Positions 1 to 13,400 of a stretch of 64,000 nt of DNA are shown here, piece after piece. Made by a program: the position numbers and the translations under genes. Location of the stretch: assembly GCF_015832195.1 (NCBI RefSeq), contig NC_052017.1, positions 46,205,652-46,269,651 on the forward strand, in the 5' to 3' direction. Below the pieces are notes generated by a model that was not told the origin of the DNA, did no database searches, and was given only the letters and a program-made list of their open reading frames with translations. The DNA comes from Motacilla alba alba (Eukaryota; Chordata; Aves; Passeriformes; Motacillidae). Within the stretch, counting starts at the first letter, position 1. Each line of letters starts with the position of its first letter.

Positions 1-1110
1 AAAATTACTCTGCAGCTTAAACCCAAGTACAGAGCTGACGTTCACACAGGCAATGAGAACTGATGGAAAAGGTATTTTCTCTCTTCAAAGTACAGTACCT
101 AAATGCTGCACTAAATTGTTCTGGAAGGGGACAGTTTGTGTGTTCATCATACATAGAAACTCAGTGTGGAATTTTCAGAGTGCCTAGGGATAGAAACTGT
201 ATCTTCCTCTGCAAATGTACAACAGCAAACACAGTCTCTCTGCTTGTCAGTAGTTCCAGTACCATGGTTAGTGTGGGATATGGTCATGTGGGGTTTTTTT
301 CACATTCCAGTGGACCACTGGGACCTGAGAATTTAGCAACAAAGATGATATGCCCTCATTTCATCTGCATCTCAATCACTTTAACACTCTGAAGCCAGAC
401 ATATCCTTTTTTTAATTTGTTTTTTTTTTTTTTTAGTTATTAAGTATTTTCAATAGATAAGTTGATTCTTGCACAAAGATATTGAGTATTTCCTTATATA
501 GCTTTTAGGGACTTAATAAGCTTTGGTTCATAAATTCTCTTGCTTTTAAAGCAGGGGAAAACCTAATTACAACAGGCCTATAAATATGCAATACAGTGTC
601 CAATGATTATTCCTTTGCAGTGTGTGTATGTTTAAAATCAGAAGCAGGCACCAGACTTCTGTTCCTAAGTCATCTGGGAGTGTTTTTGAAACCATCCCTG
701 AGGTCTGGGCCCCTGTACATCCCCAGAAAGGAAATAAGCAATATCAATGTAACATCTCAGTGACAGTCCTATCTCCCCAAATTCACCCTGGATCATGCAA
801 TTTTAAACTAAGATGGAATCAGTTGTTCTGTCTGCTTTTCCTGGCTAATAAGTCATTTCTGGAAGGATTAAAAGTGATGAATGGACCTTATATGCCCTAT
901 CTTTATCAAAGGCATTGTTTTGTCATTTCAACAGACACACACAGCCTAAACTTGATTCCACTTACCCACCTACAGATTTCTGCATAGAAGGTCCATATTT
1001 ACCATTTCTATTCTTTCAAAAGAAGCTGTCATTCCTTCAGATCTTTGCGTACAAATGTTTTTCTGACTAGACATCTGTGTGACTAAAATGAAATCATTTC
1101 CTTTCAGCTG

Positions 1111-1166
1111 TTCTTTTTTTTTTTTGGTTTGTTTGGTTTTTTTTTGTTTTTTTTTTTTGTTTTTTC
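1111..1166. repeat. T-rich low-complexity tract
   Basis: Nearly continuous T with interspersed GG/G (TTTGGTTTGTTTGG pattern), ending in CCCC. It could be the A-rich tail of an element on the minus strand, but no body was recognised. Confidence 0.8.
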
Positions 1167-1642
1167 CCCGTTGGTTTTTACTCCCCACTTTTACCTCCAA
1201 TAAAATTTCTCTAACCCTGTGCTGATACTTGCACTGTGCAGCAAAGTTACTGCACTGTTACAGCTCTGCTGATACCAGTAGGGCTGCGTGGAGATTATAA
1301 AGGTTTGTATGGGCAACTAAAGCACTTTGAGGGCTGTAAGACAAAAATGCAGTTTGGTCTGGGCTCATATGCTAGAGCAGCCATGTGGTATTTGAAAGAA
1401 ACAGCAAAAAGAACAACAAAATTCCAATCTTGGTAACTTTTCTAGTCAGCCAAGTGAAATGCAGATTAGGCAAGTATCTTCAGATACCTTTGTTGTCTTA
1501 CAGCTGGGTGGTTGACTACATAGGTGACAATTTTCATTTCAGGTCTTCGACCAAAGCAATTTTAAGCTGTGACCTGCTCCACCTGAGGAAGGTACTGTTA
1601 TTTGGAACATTGCACCTTTTGCTTTATACAACATCATTAATA

Positions 1643-1784
1643 CTGAGATAGCTCAGCTGGTGAGAATTTGGTGCCAATAATACCAAGGTTGTGGGTTTGA
1701 TCTCCCTATGGGCCATTCACTTAAGAGCTGGACTTGGTGATCCTTGAGAGTCCCTTCCAACTTAGAATATTCTATGATGCTGTG
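1643..1784 (+). mobile_element. tRNA-Ile-derived SINE with CR1-like tail (TguSINE1 type)
   Basis: The 5' part resembles tRNA-Ile: an A-box-like TAGCTCAGCTGGTGAGA, an AAT anticodon region, a B-box-like GTGGGTTTGATCTCC and a terminal GGGCCA. Immediately after comes a CR1-type 3' tail with GGACTTGGTGATCCTTGAGA, CCCTTCCAACTTAGAAT and TTCTATGATG. This fusion is the known architecture of TguSINE1, mobilised by CR1 LINEs in songbirds. It has lost several stem pairings and is not a functional tRNA gene. It is the best lineage marker in the window. Confidence 0.85.
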
Positions 1785-2467
1785 TAATAGCAGGAAGGGT
1801 GGAGGGCAGATGCCCTGTTAGCCTCTTGCCATGTGTACAGAAGTAGGTCTGAAGAAAGCCCACATCTTGACATCAGTCCTGGGGAGAAAAATGAGACACA
1901 ATTGTCCCAGAGATAATTGGATTAAACCTCATGACTGCATTCTTGCACACTGGTATTCATTTTAGGGATTATTCATGTCACCTATTTTAGGCACCTCACT
2001 GTAGGTATGTAAGATACAAAGTCACCCTTCCCATGTTTAATTTATAGCCAATAGAGCAAAACACTCCACGCAGCTCTATACTTGGGCTTAAGTTTCACTG
2101 ACTTGCACAGAAGGATTCAATTCCTAATTTAGATCTCTAAAGTTGACTATTTAAATCCCTCCAGTGTTCGTACATCACCAAATATGTCAGGATTACTATT
2201 CATTTTTGACAGCTAAGAACCTAATCTTCCTCCTTTTCAATCAGACCTCAGAAGGCTCTGACTCAAATCCCATCCCCAAACACAAAGTTTTACAGGGAAG
2301 GTATTTCTCAGAACCTTTCCATTTGTTTATTTTTAAGCCCAGCAAGGCATAGCAATGTTACCTGATGGAAAGTGCAGGATTATTTCTTTTTTGCTCAGAA
2401 TTGTTTCTTAATTGCCATCTGGAACTTGTCCAAGATTTTCTAGCTGCTGCCCAAAAGACAATTTGTT

Positions 2468-2790
2468 CATGAAATCACAGAATCGTTTAGGTTGGTAAAG
2501 ATCGAGTCCAACCTAACACTGCCAACTCCATCACCAAATCATGTCCCTGCGTATCACATCTGCATCTCTTTTAAATACATCTAGGCATGATGATTAACCC
2601 CCTTCCCTAGGCAGTCTGTTTCAGTGCTTGACCACCTTTTCTGTGAAGAAATCTTTCCTTGTATCCAAACTAATTTTCCCCTGGCACAACCTGAGGACAT
2701 TTTCTTAGTCTATTGCTTGATACTAGGGAGAATAGACTGCCCCCCAACTTTCTACAGTGTCCTTTCAGGAAATTGCAGAGATCTAAATGG
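2468..2790 (-). mobile_element. CR1 LINE 3' end, 5'-truncated
   Basis: Shown on the + strand as the reverse complement of CR1: AATCACAGAATCGTTTAGG, then TCCAACCTAACACTGCCAAC, TGTGAAGAAATCTTTCCTTG, CCCCTGGCACAACCTGAGG and CCTTTCAGGAAATTGCAGAG. This is the characteristic last third of a kilobase of avian CR1. Many substitutions mark an old copy with no coding capacity; the open frame at 2624-2821 is part of it. Confidence 0.93.
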
Positions 2791-2886
2791 GATATGGAAC
2801 AAAAGTGACAAATTTAAGTGACAAATATTACTCCAAACCTGTGCATTAACACTACAGCTGCATGATTACCCTTAAAGGAGAATCTT

Positions 2887-2945
2887 TAGGATCACAGAAT
2901 AGATTAGGTTAGGAAAGAACCTCAAGATTGTTGAGTTCAGTGCAT
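2887..2945 (-). mobile_element. Short CR1 tail fragment
   Basis: The sequence GGATCACAGAATAGATTAGG followed by TTAGGAAAGAACCTCAAGAT and GTTGAGTTCAG matches the reverse complement of the CR1 3' terminus. It lies about 100 bases after another minus-strand CR1 tail and is probably an independent insertion. Confidence 0.8.
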
Positions 2946-3040
2946 GTAAGTGCTGTGCTCCACTGTGTTGGTGGAAAGAACCACCTGAAATCACTGAAGG
3001 ATGCAATGGAAATCTGATTCTGTTTCTGCACACATGTCAT

Positions 3041-3078
3041 TCACACACAGCCACATCCACCCACACACCCACACACCA
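3041..3078. repeat. CA-rich imperfect microsatellite
   Basis: Alternating CACACA and CCAC/CCCAC units, imperfect throughout. Confidence 0.75.
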
Positions 3079-6000
3079 TAGCCCTGAAATCCAAAAAAAC
3101 TTGCAGGTAAATCACACATTTCTCCACTCCTATTATGTTATGATGCAGGCAGTAGCAAGCAAGAAAGAAGAATGAAGACCTGCTTAACAAGAGCATGATC
3201 AGTCAAAGTAGGATGGAAATTACATCTGGAAAAATTTGCAAATATTTCATTCACAAGTCAAACTTTTTGCTAGTTCCTAAGGAACAGGGATAACAGCACT
3301 GAAAAGCAGAAGTGTTTGATTTTGCCAGTTTCTTAGAGGTTACTAATAACAAGCAAAAGGAATTTTTTTCTGGAAAGACATTTTTTACTTTCATTGTAAA
3401 CTAGCAAAATAGAACAATAGACAAAATGTTATTAAAATATGCCAGAAATCTGCACACTAGAAGTGGGGAATATGGGGCTGTCTGCATGAGGAAATAGTTT
3501 GCTTTGAAATTGTGGGAACTTGAAGATACATGACAAAAAAAAAAGTTTATTTTTTTCCTAAAAAGAAACGCCCACAAACAAAAACCCATCTACATCTTGT
3601 GATGGCATTGGTTTTTTTTGATGGACATTTTCTAGTCTTAAATGGAAGAATGATTTCTACACATTTTCATTTCCAGCTCCCATAGGCAGAGAGGCTATCA
3701 GGAGCTGATGCCACATATGGAAAGGATGGAGCTCCCTCTTAGAAAATGGCTTTTCCATGCTGCAGAGATAGGGACAGCATAATCACTGTTCTTCTAATGT
3801 GTTATGGGAGTGCTGGAGTCACTACTAGATTACTAGTAATCCAGAGAAAAAAAATTAAGGTATATTAATTTCAATGCTCGTTATGAGACTGTCTCTCCTG
3901 CTGATAAGCCAGTTGAAATACAAGAAATGTCTTTTGCTGCTCAGTCATCTTTGTTTAATGAAACATGCAAAACTTTTAAAATTCAAGGGGGCATTCTTCT
4001 TTAAACCCTTTTCTTAAGAACTGCAAGGTCATAGCTGTTTGCTCATGGAGGTCAGTAGCAGATTGCCTCTAAAAGGGCTGAAAAGCAGAGTGGCTTTTTC
4101 CATCATTCTTAGCATGGAATCCAGTGTCACCACTCCTGAGGACAGCTTTGTACATAACCCTGTAAAGTAAGGGTCTTTCAGTGTTCTGCTCATCTTTTTG
4201 AAATACCATGAATATTTCCATCATTCATTCAGAGAAATAATTTAAATTTGGATTTCTTCCTGTCCCTGTCAGAAGCACAAACACGCACAAAGCAAGCCTG
4301 ACACATTTTGGGTAGTGAGCTTGTTAGATGGCACACTCCATTTGAATAATCCTCACAGTACTGAGGGCATGAGACCCAAGAAGACTCTACTACAGTACCA
4401 ATCCACTCATGGAATCCATGCATCTCCAATCTCTGATCATCTGCTCTGATGAGGTTTTATAGTGCTTGTTACTCAAATATTAAAAAAGTTTCTTTGTGTC
4501 AAAGAGTTATTAGTGGCAAATCTCATTGCTCTAAGACAGAAACTCTAATGAAATTTTAATGCACAAAAGACAGCACAGTGATAAAACTACCCACCTGAAA
4601 TCTTTGCTTTGCCAAGGTGTCTAATCTAATATTAATAAGTGACAACCACATCAGTTGCACATCAACCTAGTTTCTCTGAAGTACCCTCTCATAATATGCT
4701 GTAAATTCTTCTCTCTCAAACACTGAAACTTCTTAGACAAACAAGTCAGTAATGTATCCTGTGCCTTTGCAGTCTGGCTGTAAGTGAATACCATCTCTAA
4801 GTCTCCCTGCATGGGTATGCTGTACTTTCAGCTTGCCAGGTTCAATGGGACACCACAACAGGGTACTCATCAAGTGCCTCCCAAATTCCCAGTTTGCCTT
4901 TTATGCAGTAAATAAAGCAACTGGGTTTGTTTAAAATAGAGCACTTTTTGCTCTCCTCAGGTATTTCTCAAAGGCAGTCACATGTCTACCAAATGCTTGT
5001 TAAAGCAGACATTTTTTGAGTAGTGTGGGCATGTAGCACCCCAGCTTACTGGGACCTGCTTGTAGAATGTGTGAGACAAGATTCAGTGCTGGCCGTCTTC
5101 TGAGGCCTTGGAGAAAATGGATGGTTGATGGAAAATGCATGGAATTGTTTTGCACTATGTCTGGGGCAGGAAAAAGTGTGTGTATATTGCCTCAAGTATG
5201 GATTTTCTGTCACTAATGGCATTAAAAGCATGTTTTGCACTCTGAAGTTACCTTACTGTACGTGCATACCATATCCAAAGGCATGAAGCATGAAACAATT
5301 GAATTTCAGCCCTCTGCCTACTAACGTCTTTTGGTTATGGTGGAGGCATAAACTCCACAGCTGAAAGTAAGTTTTAAGTGCTCCTTTTGGGAGGAGCACT
5401 CACTATCTAGACCAGTTACACAAATCAAATATCTCCATTCAGACCTGGAAGTGGAGAAAGGGGAGGGGAGCAGTGGAGAGGAGGAAATGAAGGCAGTACA
5501 GTTTACTCACTATTAAGGAGTAATCCCTAATACACCAAAATACACCAGAAGGGAAAGTAATTTCCATTTTAGGGGAACTTGTGAGCCAATAGAGAAATTG
5601 TTGTTTGGGATAAAGATCTGGAGGCCAACTGAAAAAATAAATCCTATGTTGACAATTTGATACTGACTAGAATGGTGTCTGTTTGTGTGAAGGTTTTAGA
5701 TGTTCCAACATATCTGCATCCTTTTTGACTGCAATTTGCAGAAACAAGCCACAAAATCTGGACCCTGTAGACAGTATAAAGTTAATCCTTAGTTTACAAA
5801 AGAACTAGGCAGGACAGAAAAAAAAATGATGATAATAAAACCAACATTTACAGAAAATAATAAATGATAGAAGAATTCCCCAGCACTCTGTAAGGATTAG
5901 CAATACTTATTCAGCTGTTGAGCTCTACAGCAAGGCTCATTGCTCTTCTCTTTCTGGGGAAAGCTCCAGGTCACCTGCACAAGTTCTGATTTTGAGAGAA

Positions 6001-7397
6001 AGCACATCCTCAGATGTGGTCCCAATTCATCAGGTAAAGGAGAAAACATATGTCTGAATGTTATGTCGGAACATAATATTCATGGATGTTGCCGGGCAAG
6101 GGATGATCTTAGGAGATGGGAAGATTGCTGTTTAATGCAGACAGAAAATAAAGCACTATGCCAATTTCTCAGTGAAAATATTTCTCTTTAAAATGGTTCC
6201 TTTGTTACTCTAGCTGGTAAAGCACACACACTACATGGGCACAGAAAATGCTCCTGTCCTCTGTGGCCTTTGCAGGTCTCCAGAACTCTCACCTTGGGAG
6301 CCAATTCACATTAGCAGGTGAGCCAAAGCACCTTTGCAGGACTGGGCATCTCCAGAGCCTCCATTGTTTGGGAGAGCACTCATTAGTAGAAAGGAAATGG
6401 TTCAGGATGCTCTGAAGAGGTTCCTTCCGTAGAAGATTAAATTAGTCCAGAAAGAATGTATGTGCCACCTGCCAGTCACTGAGCTTCCCAGCAAACCACG
6501 CTCAAACTCCTGACTTCTTGAACTGGAGGGAGAGTCAGAGTCAAAGCAGACCACGGTGACTGGCAGGAGAGCACAAGCTGTCAGCTGGAAAGCCACAACA
6601 ACAACTCCAAGAGAGCACATCTCAATATATTAAAATGCATTAGAAGTATTAAAGCACTTCAGCTTGTGTACTTTAGAAGCTATGAGCACAAAGGGCATTT
6701 GCCTTTTAATAATGTTTTTTATGAGCTGCCTGAGTGGCTTGCAAGCAGTTCAATATCCACTGCTGCATACCATTACTGCTGCAGTTTCTAGAGGACTGCT
6801 TGGGAGACTCAAGAAAGAAAATTACTGTGATCAAAGTCAAATTACAATACACAATTGCATTTCTGTGAATCCTCTACCCATCTAACACAAATAGACTGGA
6901 AAAAATCAATTCAACAAGATTATAGGAAAAACAAAGCCGTGCTTCCAAAACCACGCCCCTTGAAGGTATACTTTTAAATAACTCTGTGCTCCACTTACAA
7001 GGTTTATAATGTCAATGTGAATCTGAAAGGATCTGTAAAAGGAAATGGTTTTGAGTTCTTCTATTGGACCTCTTTGTATGCAGATACTATCACAAACAAA
7101 ATGATTTCTCCTGCTCAAGACTAATTTGATCATTCTGAAATGTCACAAATGAATGGACTCCTGCAAGAACAGAGTTTTTCATTTTCAACTCTATTTCCAA
7201 ATCTTTAAACACTCACTCATTAGTATACCAAATACATTTTCAATGTGAGTGCTTTGGTAGGTTAGCATTGTTTTCAGCTAACAATATTTCCACAATACAT
7301 TTTTTGTGCCTTGCAGAAAATGTTCTTGAAATGATAGTGGTTATAAATTCTTCATATTGCTGAATTAATGAAGTCTGTTGATTATCTTCACAAAGAT

Positions 7398-7430
7398 ATT
7401 TTCCAACCTAAATAATTCTATGATTATAAG
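7398..7430 (+). mobile_element. Very short CR1 3' tail
   Basis: TTTTCCAACCTAAATAATTC followed by TATGATTATAAG matches the extreme 3' end of CR1. Only about 33 bases remain, so this is a severely 5'-truncated copy. Confidence 0.6.
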
Positions 7431-10400
7431 ATGTTTGTAAAAATATTCACATCCCTTCCTTGACCATTCATTGCTTCAGATGTAGATAAACATACTTGGA
7501 TCTTCATTAATTTTTCCCCACAGTTGCATTTTCAGTGGGAATTTTAAATAAACACAAAACTTCATATTCATTCATCATTTGGAAAGACATTCCAATTTCA
7601 GAAGTACTTTGCTAGGCTGTTGACTGACAGGATGTGGAAAAGGCACAAGTCAATTGATTTTAGCTTTCAAATTAGAGTTGTTGTTTACACTCTTTACAGT
7701 CAATCAATCTCAGTGAATTACCTGCAGGGAAAATCCAAATATCTGGTCATTAATCTCAAAGATTCTCATGCATTTTTGGTCAGGAAAAGAAGCCAGGCAT
7801 TTTGAAAAAAACTAGTGTCTTTTATGATTTTGGCATGCTGGCATTTCAATTTTGGGCTGTTATTGCAACCTTGACACAGCTTCAGGCTGGCTGGCTTAGC
7901 CCTTAAACTAAAATTCACATGCAGTCTAAATACTTTTGACACTGGTGGGGGACTTTGACTCCATCATAGGCAAGCTCTGTGTAGGTCTTGGAGGTTTTTT
8001 GTGCCCTCATATTGGTCTCAGGTGGAACCCTTTGGGAACCCAGGGGAGGATTTAGAGAGGTCTGAGTTGGCCACACTGACAACATCTGATGCACCAGCTC
8101 CATGCAGTGCCACAGTCCAGAAGTGGTTTGTATAGGCACAGACTTTATTCATATCAGTAACATCGTCTGGGAAAACAGAGCAGCAGCATCTCTAAGTCTG
8201 GCTGCAAAAACAACGGTCCCGTTTAATGCCTCTTTTCATAAATTACTTGCTTCAAAACACCACATTTTTTGAACAAGGCAGAGTGCAAGAACAGGAGGGG
8301 TTTTATTCTTGTTGCATGTAATGAGGCACAGGGAACATGAAGGGCAAGAGGTGAACTCAGGGTTTTCTATGGGGCTCCAGAGCAAAACCAGACATAAGGA
8401 TGGTTTAGGAAGGTTGTTTTGATAGCCTTTCCTGTGGCCCAGTGGTGGCCCTGAATATGTTTTGTAGATACACTTGACAGTCAATGAAATGAACCATGCA
8501 TTTTCTACATCAGCAGCAGTCAGCTTTTGCTGTGCCAATTTGTCAGTTTATAGGAAGCCTTAATTCTTGTTTTGACAGCTACAGAATTGTTATGTGGTCC
8601 TGAAGGACTGATTATGGCTTTCCTATCTTCAGCCTGTTTCAGACATTCAAATCCTAATGACAGCTGTGTTATGTTTGTTTTTGGTTTTGTTTTTAATAAA
8701 AGGTGCTTGGCAGATAAATTGTATAATCCTCTGGGTCCAACATTTCAGCATTAAGGGGAGAAATGGATTTTTTTCTGAATTACTTGGAAAACATTACCTC
8801 TAAATTTTATGGATTCCTCTTTGATTCCCTGACGGATATCCAGGCAGGATTGTCACCTGACATAGAGGACATTTATTTTACAGTTACTCTACATGAGAGT
8901 TTGACTTCTATTTTTAAATATAGGTAGGTGTGTGGAGTTTGCTACCTGTCTTTCTTCACATGCCAGCAGTAAATGCTGAGAAACAGGATTGCACGAGTGT
9001 GGTGCTGCCAACAGCATGGCCATAACGACTACGCTTTACCTGGAATCATCACTTAGGATCTCATTAGCTCCCATTAAAAGACATGACTTTAAACTTTTGA
9101 CATCAAAAGTACAAATACATCATTAGCACATTTTAGCCCATCATCTGTACTGCAGCACATCTAGTTGCAATCAAACAGAAATTATTCTGGAAATAGCCTT
9201 TGCACGCACTGAAGTTACATTAAGAAGATCAGGGTTTTTCTATTCCCCTCTTGCATATTAAAGCAGTGATATTTATTTACTTAGATTGTCTTTGTGTTAC
9301 TAACAATAACACTGACACATTTACCCATCTTTGCCAAGGGCTGTAGGATGACACATCCAACATTTTCTTGTGGTAGTTCATCACCTGCCAATATGTCCAA
9401 CTCACGTTCAGGTGTTCTCTGGAGAGTCACTTCCTTTAACTCCCTTGCCTAGCTGGTTACCAAACGTTTACAAATGAATAATAGGATTTATGGAATTCAG
9501 GTCAAAGACACCATGTGGTGCTACAGAGACCTAGTTGCTCTATTAAGACCAAATGCTTAGAAGTCCATTTTGGCCATGTTCAACTCAATTGCGGGACTGA
9601 GATCCAGATCACATGTAATGAATTTTCAGCCTGTTCTGGCACTGCAGCATATTTAATGGAAAACAGCTCAGTGTGCGTTTGCCTGATCTGCCTTTTCCAC
9701 ATGATGATTTTATATGGGAATTTGCCAATGAAACTAACCAGTGTGCTCTTGTTCATGCTACGAGCAAACACCAGGGGAGACAAAGCAGATGCAAAAATGG
9801 GAAGGAACACTATTCTACTATTCTGTAAAAGAAAGCCAAAGCTTCAACTAAAATTGAGCTGCAGCATGCAGTGTCACTGCTTGCATACCGTGGGAGTCCG
9901 ATTTACAGTTTGCTGTGAGGGAAGAAAGAAGGTTTTACCCTTACCACTCCTACTTAAACTAAAGTATCTGCATCAACAATATCTAAACCGACTAAGGCAG
10001 CATTGGAAGAAGTGTGGGTGATCAATGACCATAGTGACCTGGGTGCCTGAACTACACCAAGAAAAAATACACCTAGGATGGTCCACATTTTTACATGAGA
10101 ATAGTCACACAGTTTCTGTTGCGACCAAGATATAAACCTGCTGTCCCTTAAATACTTGAGGTAAAGAGTTGGCAAAAGGATCAGTACAGAGGATTCAGAA
10201 GAACTAGCAGCAGGATGTATGTACAAGATGAAGCAAATAATTAAAAATGAAATTGTTTGGTACTTGGTATCTCAGAAGGGAATTTTTTTTCTGGAAAACA
10301 CTACAAGTATAGGCACCACTTGAAATAAATACAGCAGCAATGAATTACAAACAGTGTGATTCCTTTGTATTTTGAGGAGGCATATCCTTGTTTTTCTGTG

Positions 10401-13400
10401 TTTAAGTAAGAAAGACTGATCCACAGGGGTGTGTCTTCTGCATTTTCACTGAGACACATTCTCTTTACACAGAATGAACCACTGAACAACTGAATGCAGC
10501 AAAATAATATTTCATCTAGTAGAAAATGGTCTCATCTATGTGTAAGTAACACAAGATGAGAAGAGGAAACTTAGTCCTAGGATTCAGAATTATCACCAAC
10601 TTCATCTGCCCCCGTATATTCCCCCTAAGGGCAACTGCCAATCCCAAACCACAGTATCTGCAGAGGTCTGAAGAAGGGGACATCTGAATGAAAATTCCAT
10701 GCCTTTACTGTTCTGACTGGTTCATAATACATCCTGGTTTTACAAGGAAACCATTCTCCAGTAATTTCTTCAACTTTGTGGGAGGAACCAGTTTTTCTGA
10801 ATAATGAGACAAAGCCCACCCCTCTCGACTGTATTTGATATGCTGCTGCTGTTCCCATTATCCCGCCCTGTTTTGGTGGGTGCCAGGCTCCTTCTTGGCA
10901 GAACTGCTGAATCAGTCCAGCCCCCTCCAGCTCTATCCCCAGAGCAATGGTGTGAAGGAAGAGATATATTAATAAAGGCAAATTAAACATCATCTTAATG
11001 CCTTTCACAATGGCAGGGCATGTTAAATTTTTTTTCCTGGAGGCCTGATCTCCAGGTCTTTTGTATGTGCTGTTTCTTAAGAGGTTGGTACTGTGCAGTA
11101 TATGCTTTTTTCAGCCCTTCATCTTTTAACCTAGATGAGCTATGGAGCGAGGCTGGGGCATCACTGCATCCATTCTTTACAACATCTAGCCTAACAGAGC
11201 CTGCCTCATCTCATGAGAAAGTGGATCTCAGAGCAGAAATATAAGAAATGCAACAAATAAATTAGGTGCTCACACAGTTCAACAAAATTTCCTGTCACTT
11301 CCAATGAGCCAGAAAGAGAAAGAAAGCACCACTTCTGCCACAAAAAAAATCCACATAGCTTTAACAGGTCAATTGAGCAGGATTTCTCTTGACAATTTTC
11401 AAGCAGGTTTTGCTTCATACATTACATTTGGTGCTCTGTTCCAGGCTACTTGAAGGATGAAATGCCCGAGAGCAGCACAGTACACATTGTTAGTACCTGT
11501 GGCAGAACTGCTGCTCCAAGGCAAAAAGTGTGCTCCAATGCAGGCACCACAACAGAACAAAGCATTTGTGGGTATCCTTGCTGATTCCCCACAAAAACTT
11601 AGTGCACCTCAAATTTTGGCTATCACTTTCTGCCCCTTTGCCAGAGATTCTCTGGCAGAGAGCTGGGATCCTTGCACTGCGTAAGCACAATCACATCTGC
11701 TTCATATCAACACTTCTAGAATAGTTAAAATCAGGATTGGCAGATTCATGGCAGCTTCTGGGGTTGTCATCCATCCTCCCTTTTGGTCCTGCCTCCAGCA
11801 TGATGCTCTGCAGTGCTGGAGAAAGGGGCTGCAAACCACCATAAACTCAGATAAATGCACCTGGGGGGGGTTGGGAAGAGAAGGAATAATTTGTCAAAGC
11901 ATGAGGGCAACTCTTGCACCCAGGCCCCCTGCATCTACCCTGCTCCACATGCAGCTCCTTGCTGCACCATGACTGCCCGGAGAGGGCACACCAGGCTCTC
12001 CTGGCTCAGCATTTAAAGAGCTAAAATGTTGTAATTTGAAAAGGTATCTTATAAGTGTCTTGTAGTATCTTGTCCTACAGATGCCCAGAGCAGAGATACA
12101 ACCTATTTCACTATCAGGTCCTGAATGAGAACAAAGAGCTGGGTATATTTTTTAGGAAATGTGGTTACAAAATTATTTGTAGTGCAGTGAATACTTGCAA
12201 GGCCACCTGTGAAATTTTCAGTGGAAAGCACAGACTATGGGAAGAGTGGGAGAAAATGAGCTGCAGGGGTGTCTGCAGGAGGTAGGGCAGCTTCTCCCGC
12301 TCTCTCTGCCCTGTGCCTGTACTAAAGCCAACCTGCAGGACCCCTAAGAACACCTAATTTAAATTTCTTGCACCCACAGGCCTGTAGAAATCCAGATATG
12401 CGTTTTGCTAACTTGAAAGGCAAGTTCACAGCACTGACTCTGGTTAGCGGACAGTGCATAAAATGTGATACACAGCAGCAAGGTCAGAGAGCAGTGGCTG
12501 CGTCATCAGTTCAAAAATCATGGACAGGACCTTATTTTTGTCATAGGGCAATGAAGCCACTTTTGTTTTTAAGGGTCTATCACTCAGTTGCAGGCAGGAG
12601 TTAGTGAACTGCTGCTTCTGATGCTTCCAGAGGATATGCTCCTTGGGGAGTGGTGCGTGATGGGAACATACATCATGAGGTCCAAAGAAAATGAGCCATG
12701 TGAAATGCTCAGTCCTGATCAGCAGCTTGCACCCTTTGTCTTGCCTTACAAAATGTTGTGTTTCCTTGTGCAGCTTGGTGCTGTTTACAAAGCAGAACAA
12801 AATATACCTCGTTAAAATGGAATCACTCTGTAAGTGACACGAAAAGAGAGAGGTTATTTTAGTAAGAGGCACGGCTTCACCAAGAAGTCATGGATCACCA
12901 CATCCAACTTAATAGAACTGTTCTCATCAGGGGAAAATGAAACTGCAGCTGAGATGACATGTGGAGCTTTTTAACCCATCACAGCTTACCAGCAATCTGC
13001 TCTCCACTTCTGACAGAAAAGACTTTCATCCTCAGGGTGAGTGTCTTGAGGGAAGAGTGGTGTCAGTAGTAATAATAAAATGATAGAGATATTTTCTCGT
13101 AGACTTGCTAGTTCAGATTTTTGTCTGAACCTCCTTAGTTGCAATGAAAGGAATATCCTGAAGTCTGCACAGGTACATCCCTGTGGCAATACCATCAAGT
13201 CAATGAATTTCTATGAACATATTACCTGAGACAGTTGTAACCTGTCTATTCCCAAGCCAGATTGCTAATTACTTCCATTTGCTTTCTATAATTAACTTCT
13301 TTCTCTGTGGAGGGCTTTTTGACACAAAAATTAGTTTCACTCACACCAACAGCAAGCTGACATTCAGATTTGTCCCTCCAAGGGCAGTGATTTCTTTTTT

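Noticed and set aside
1643..1784. Possible tRNA-Ile gene
   Set aside because: The tRNA-like part has mismatched stems and continues directly into a CR1-like tail, so it is a SINE.
9515..10021. 168-codon + strand open frame with a hydrophobic middle
   Set aside because: No family resemblance, no splice or promoter context, Cys/Leu-rich composition of random AT-rich DNA, and overlapping open frames on the other strand.
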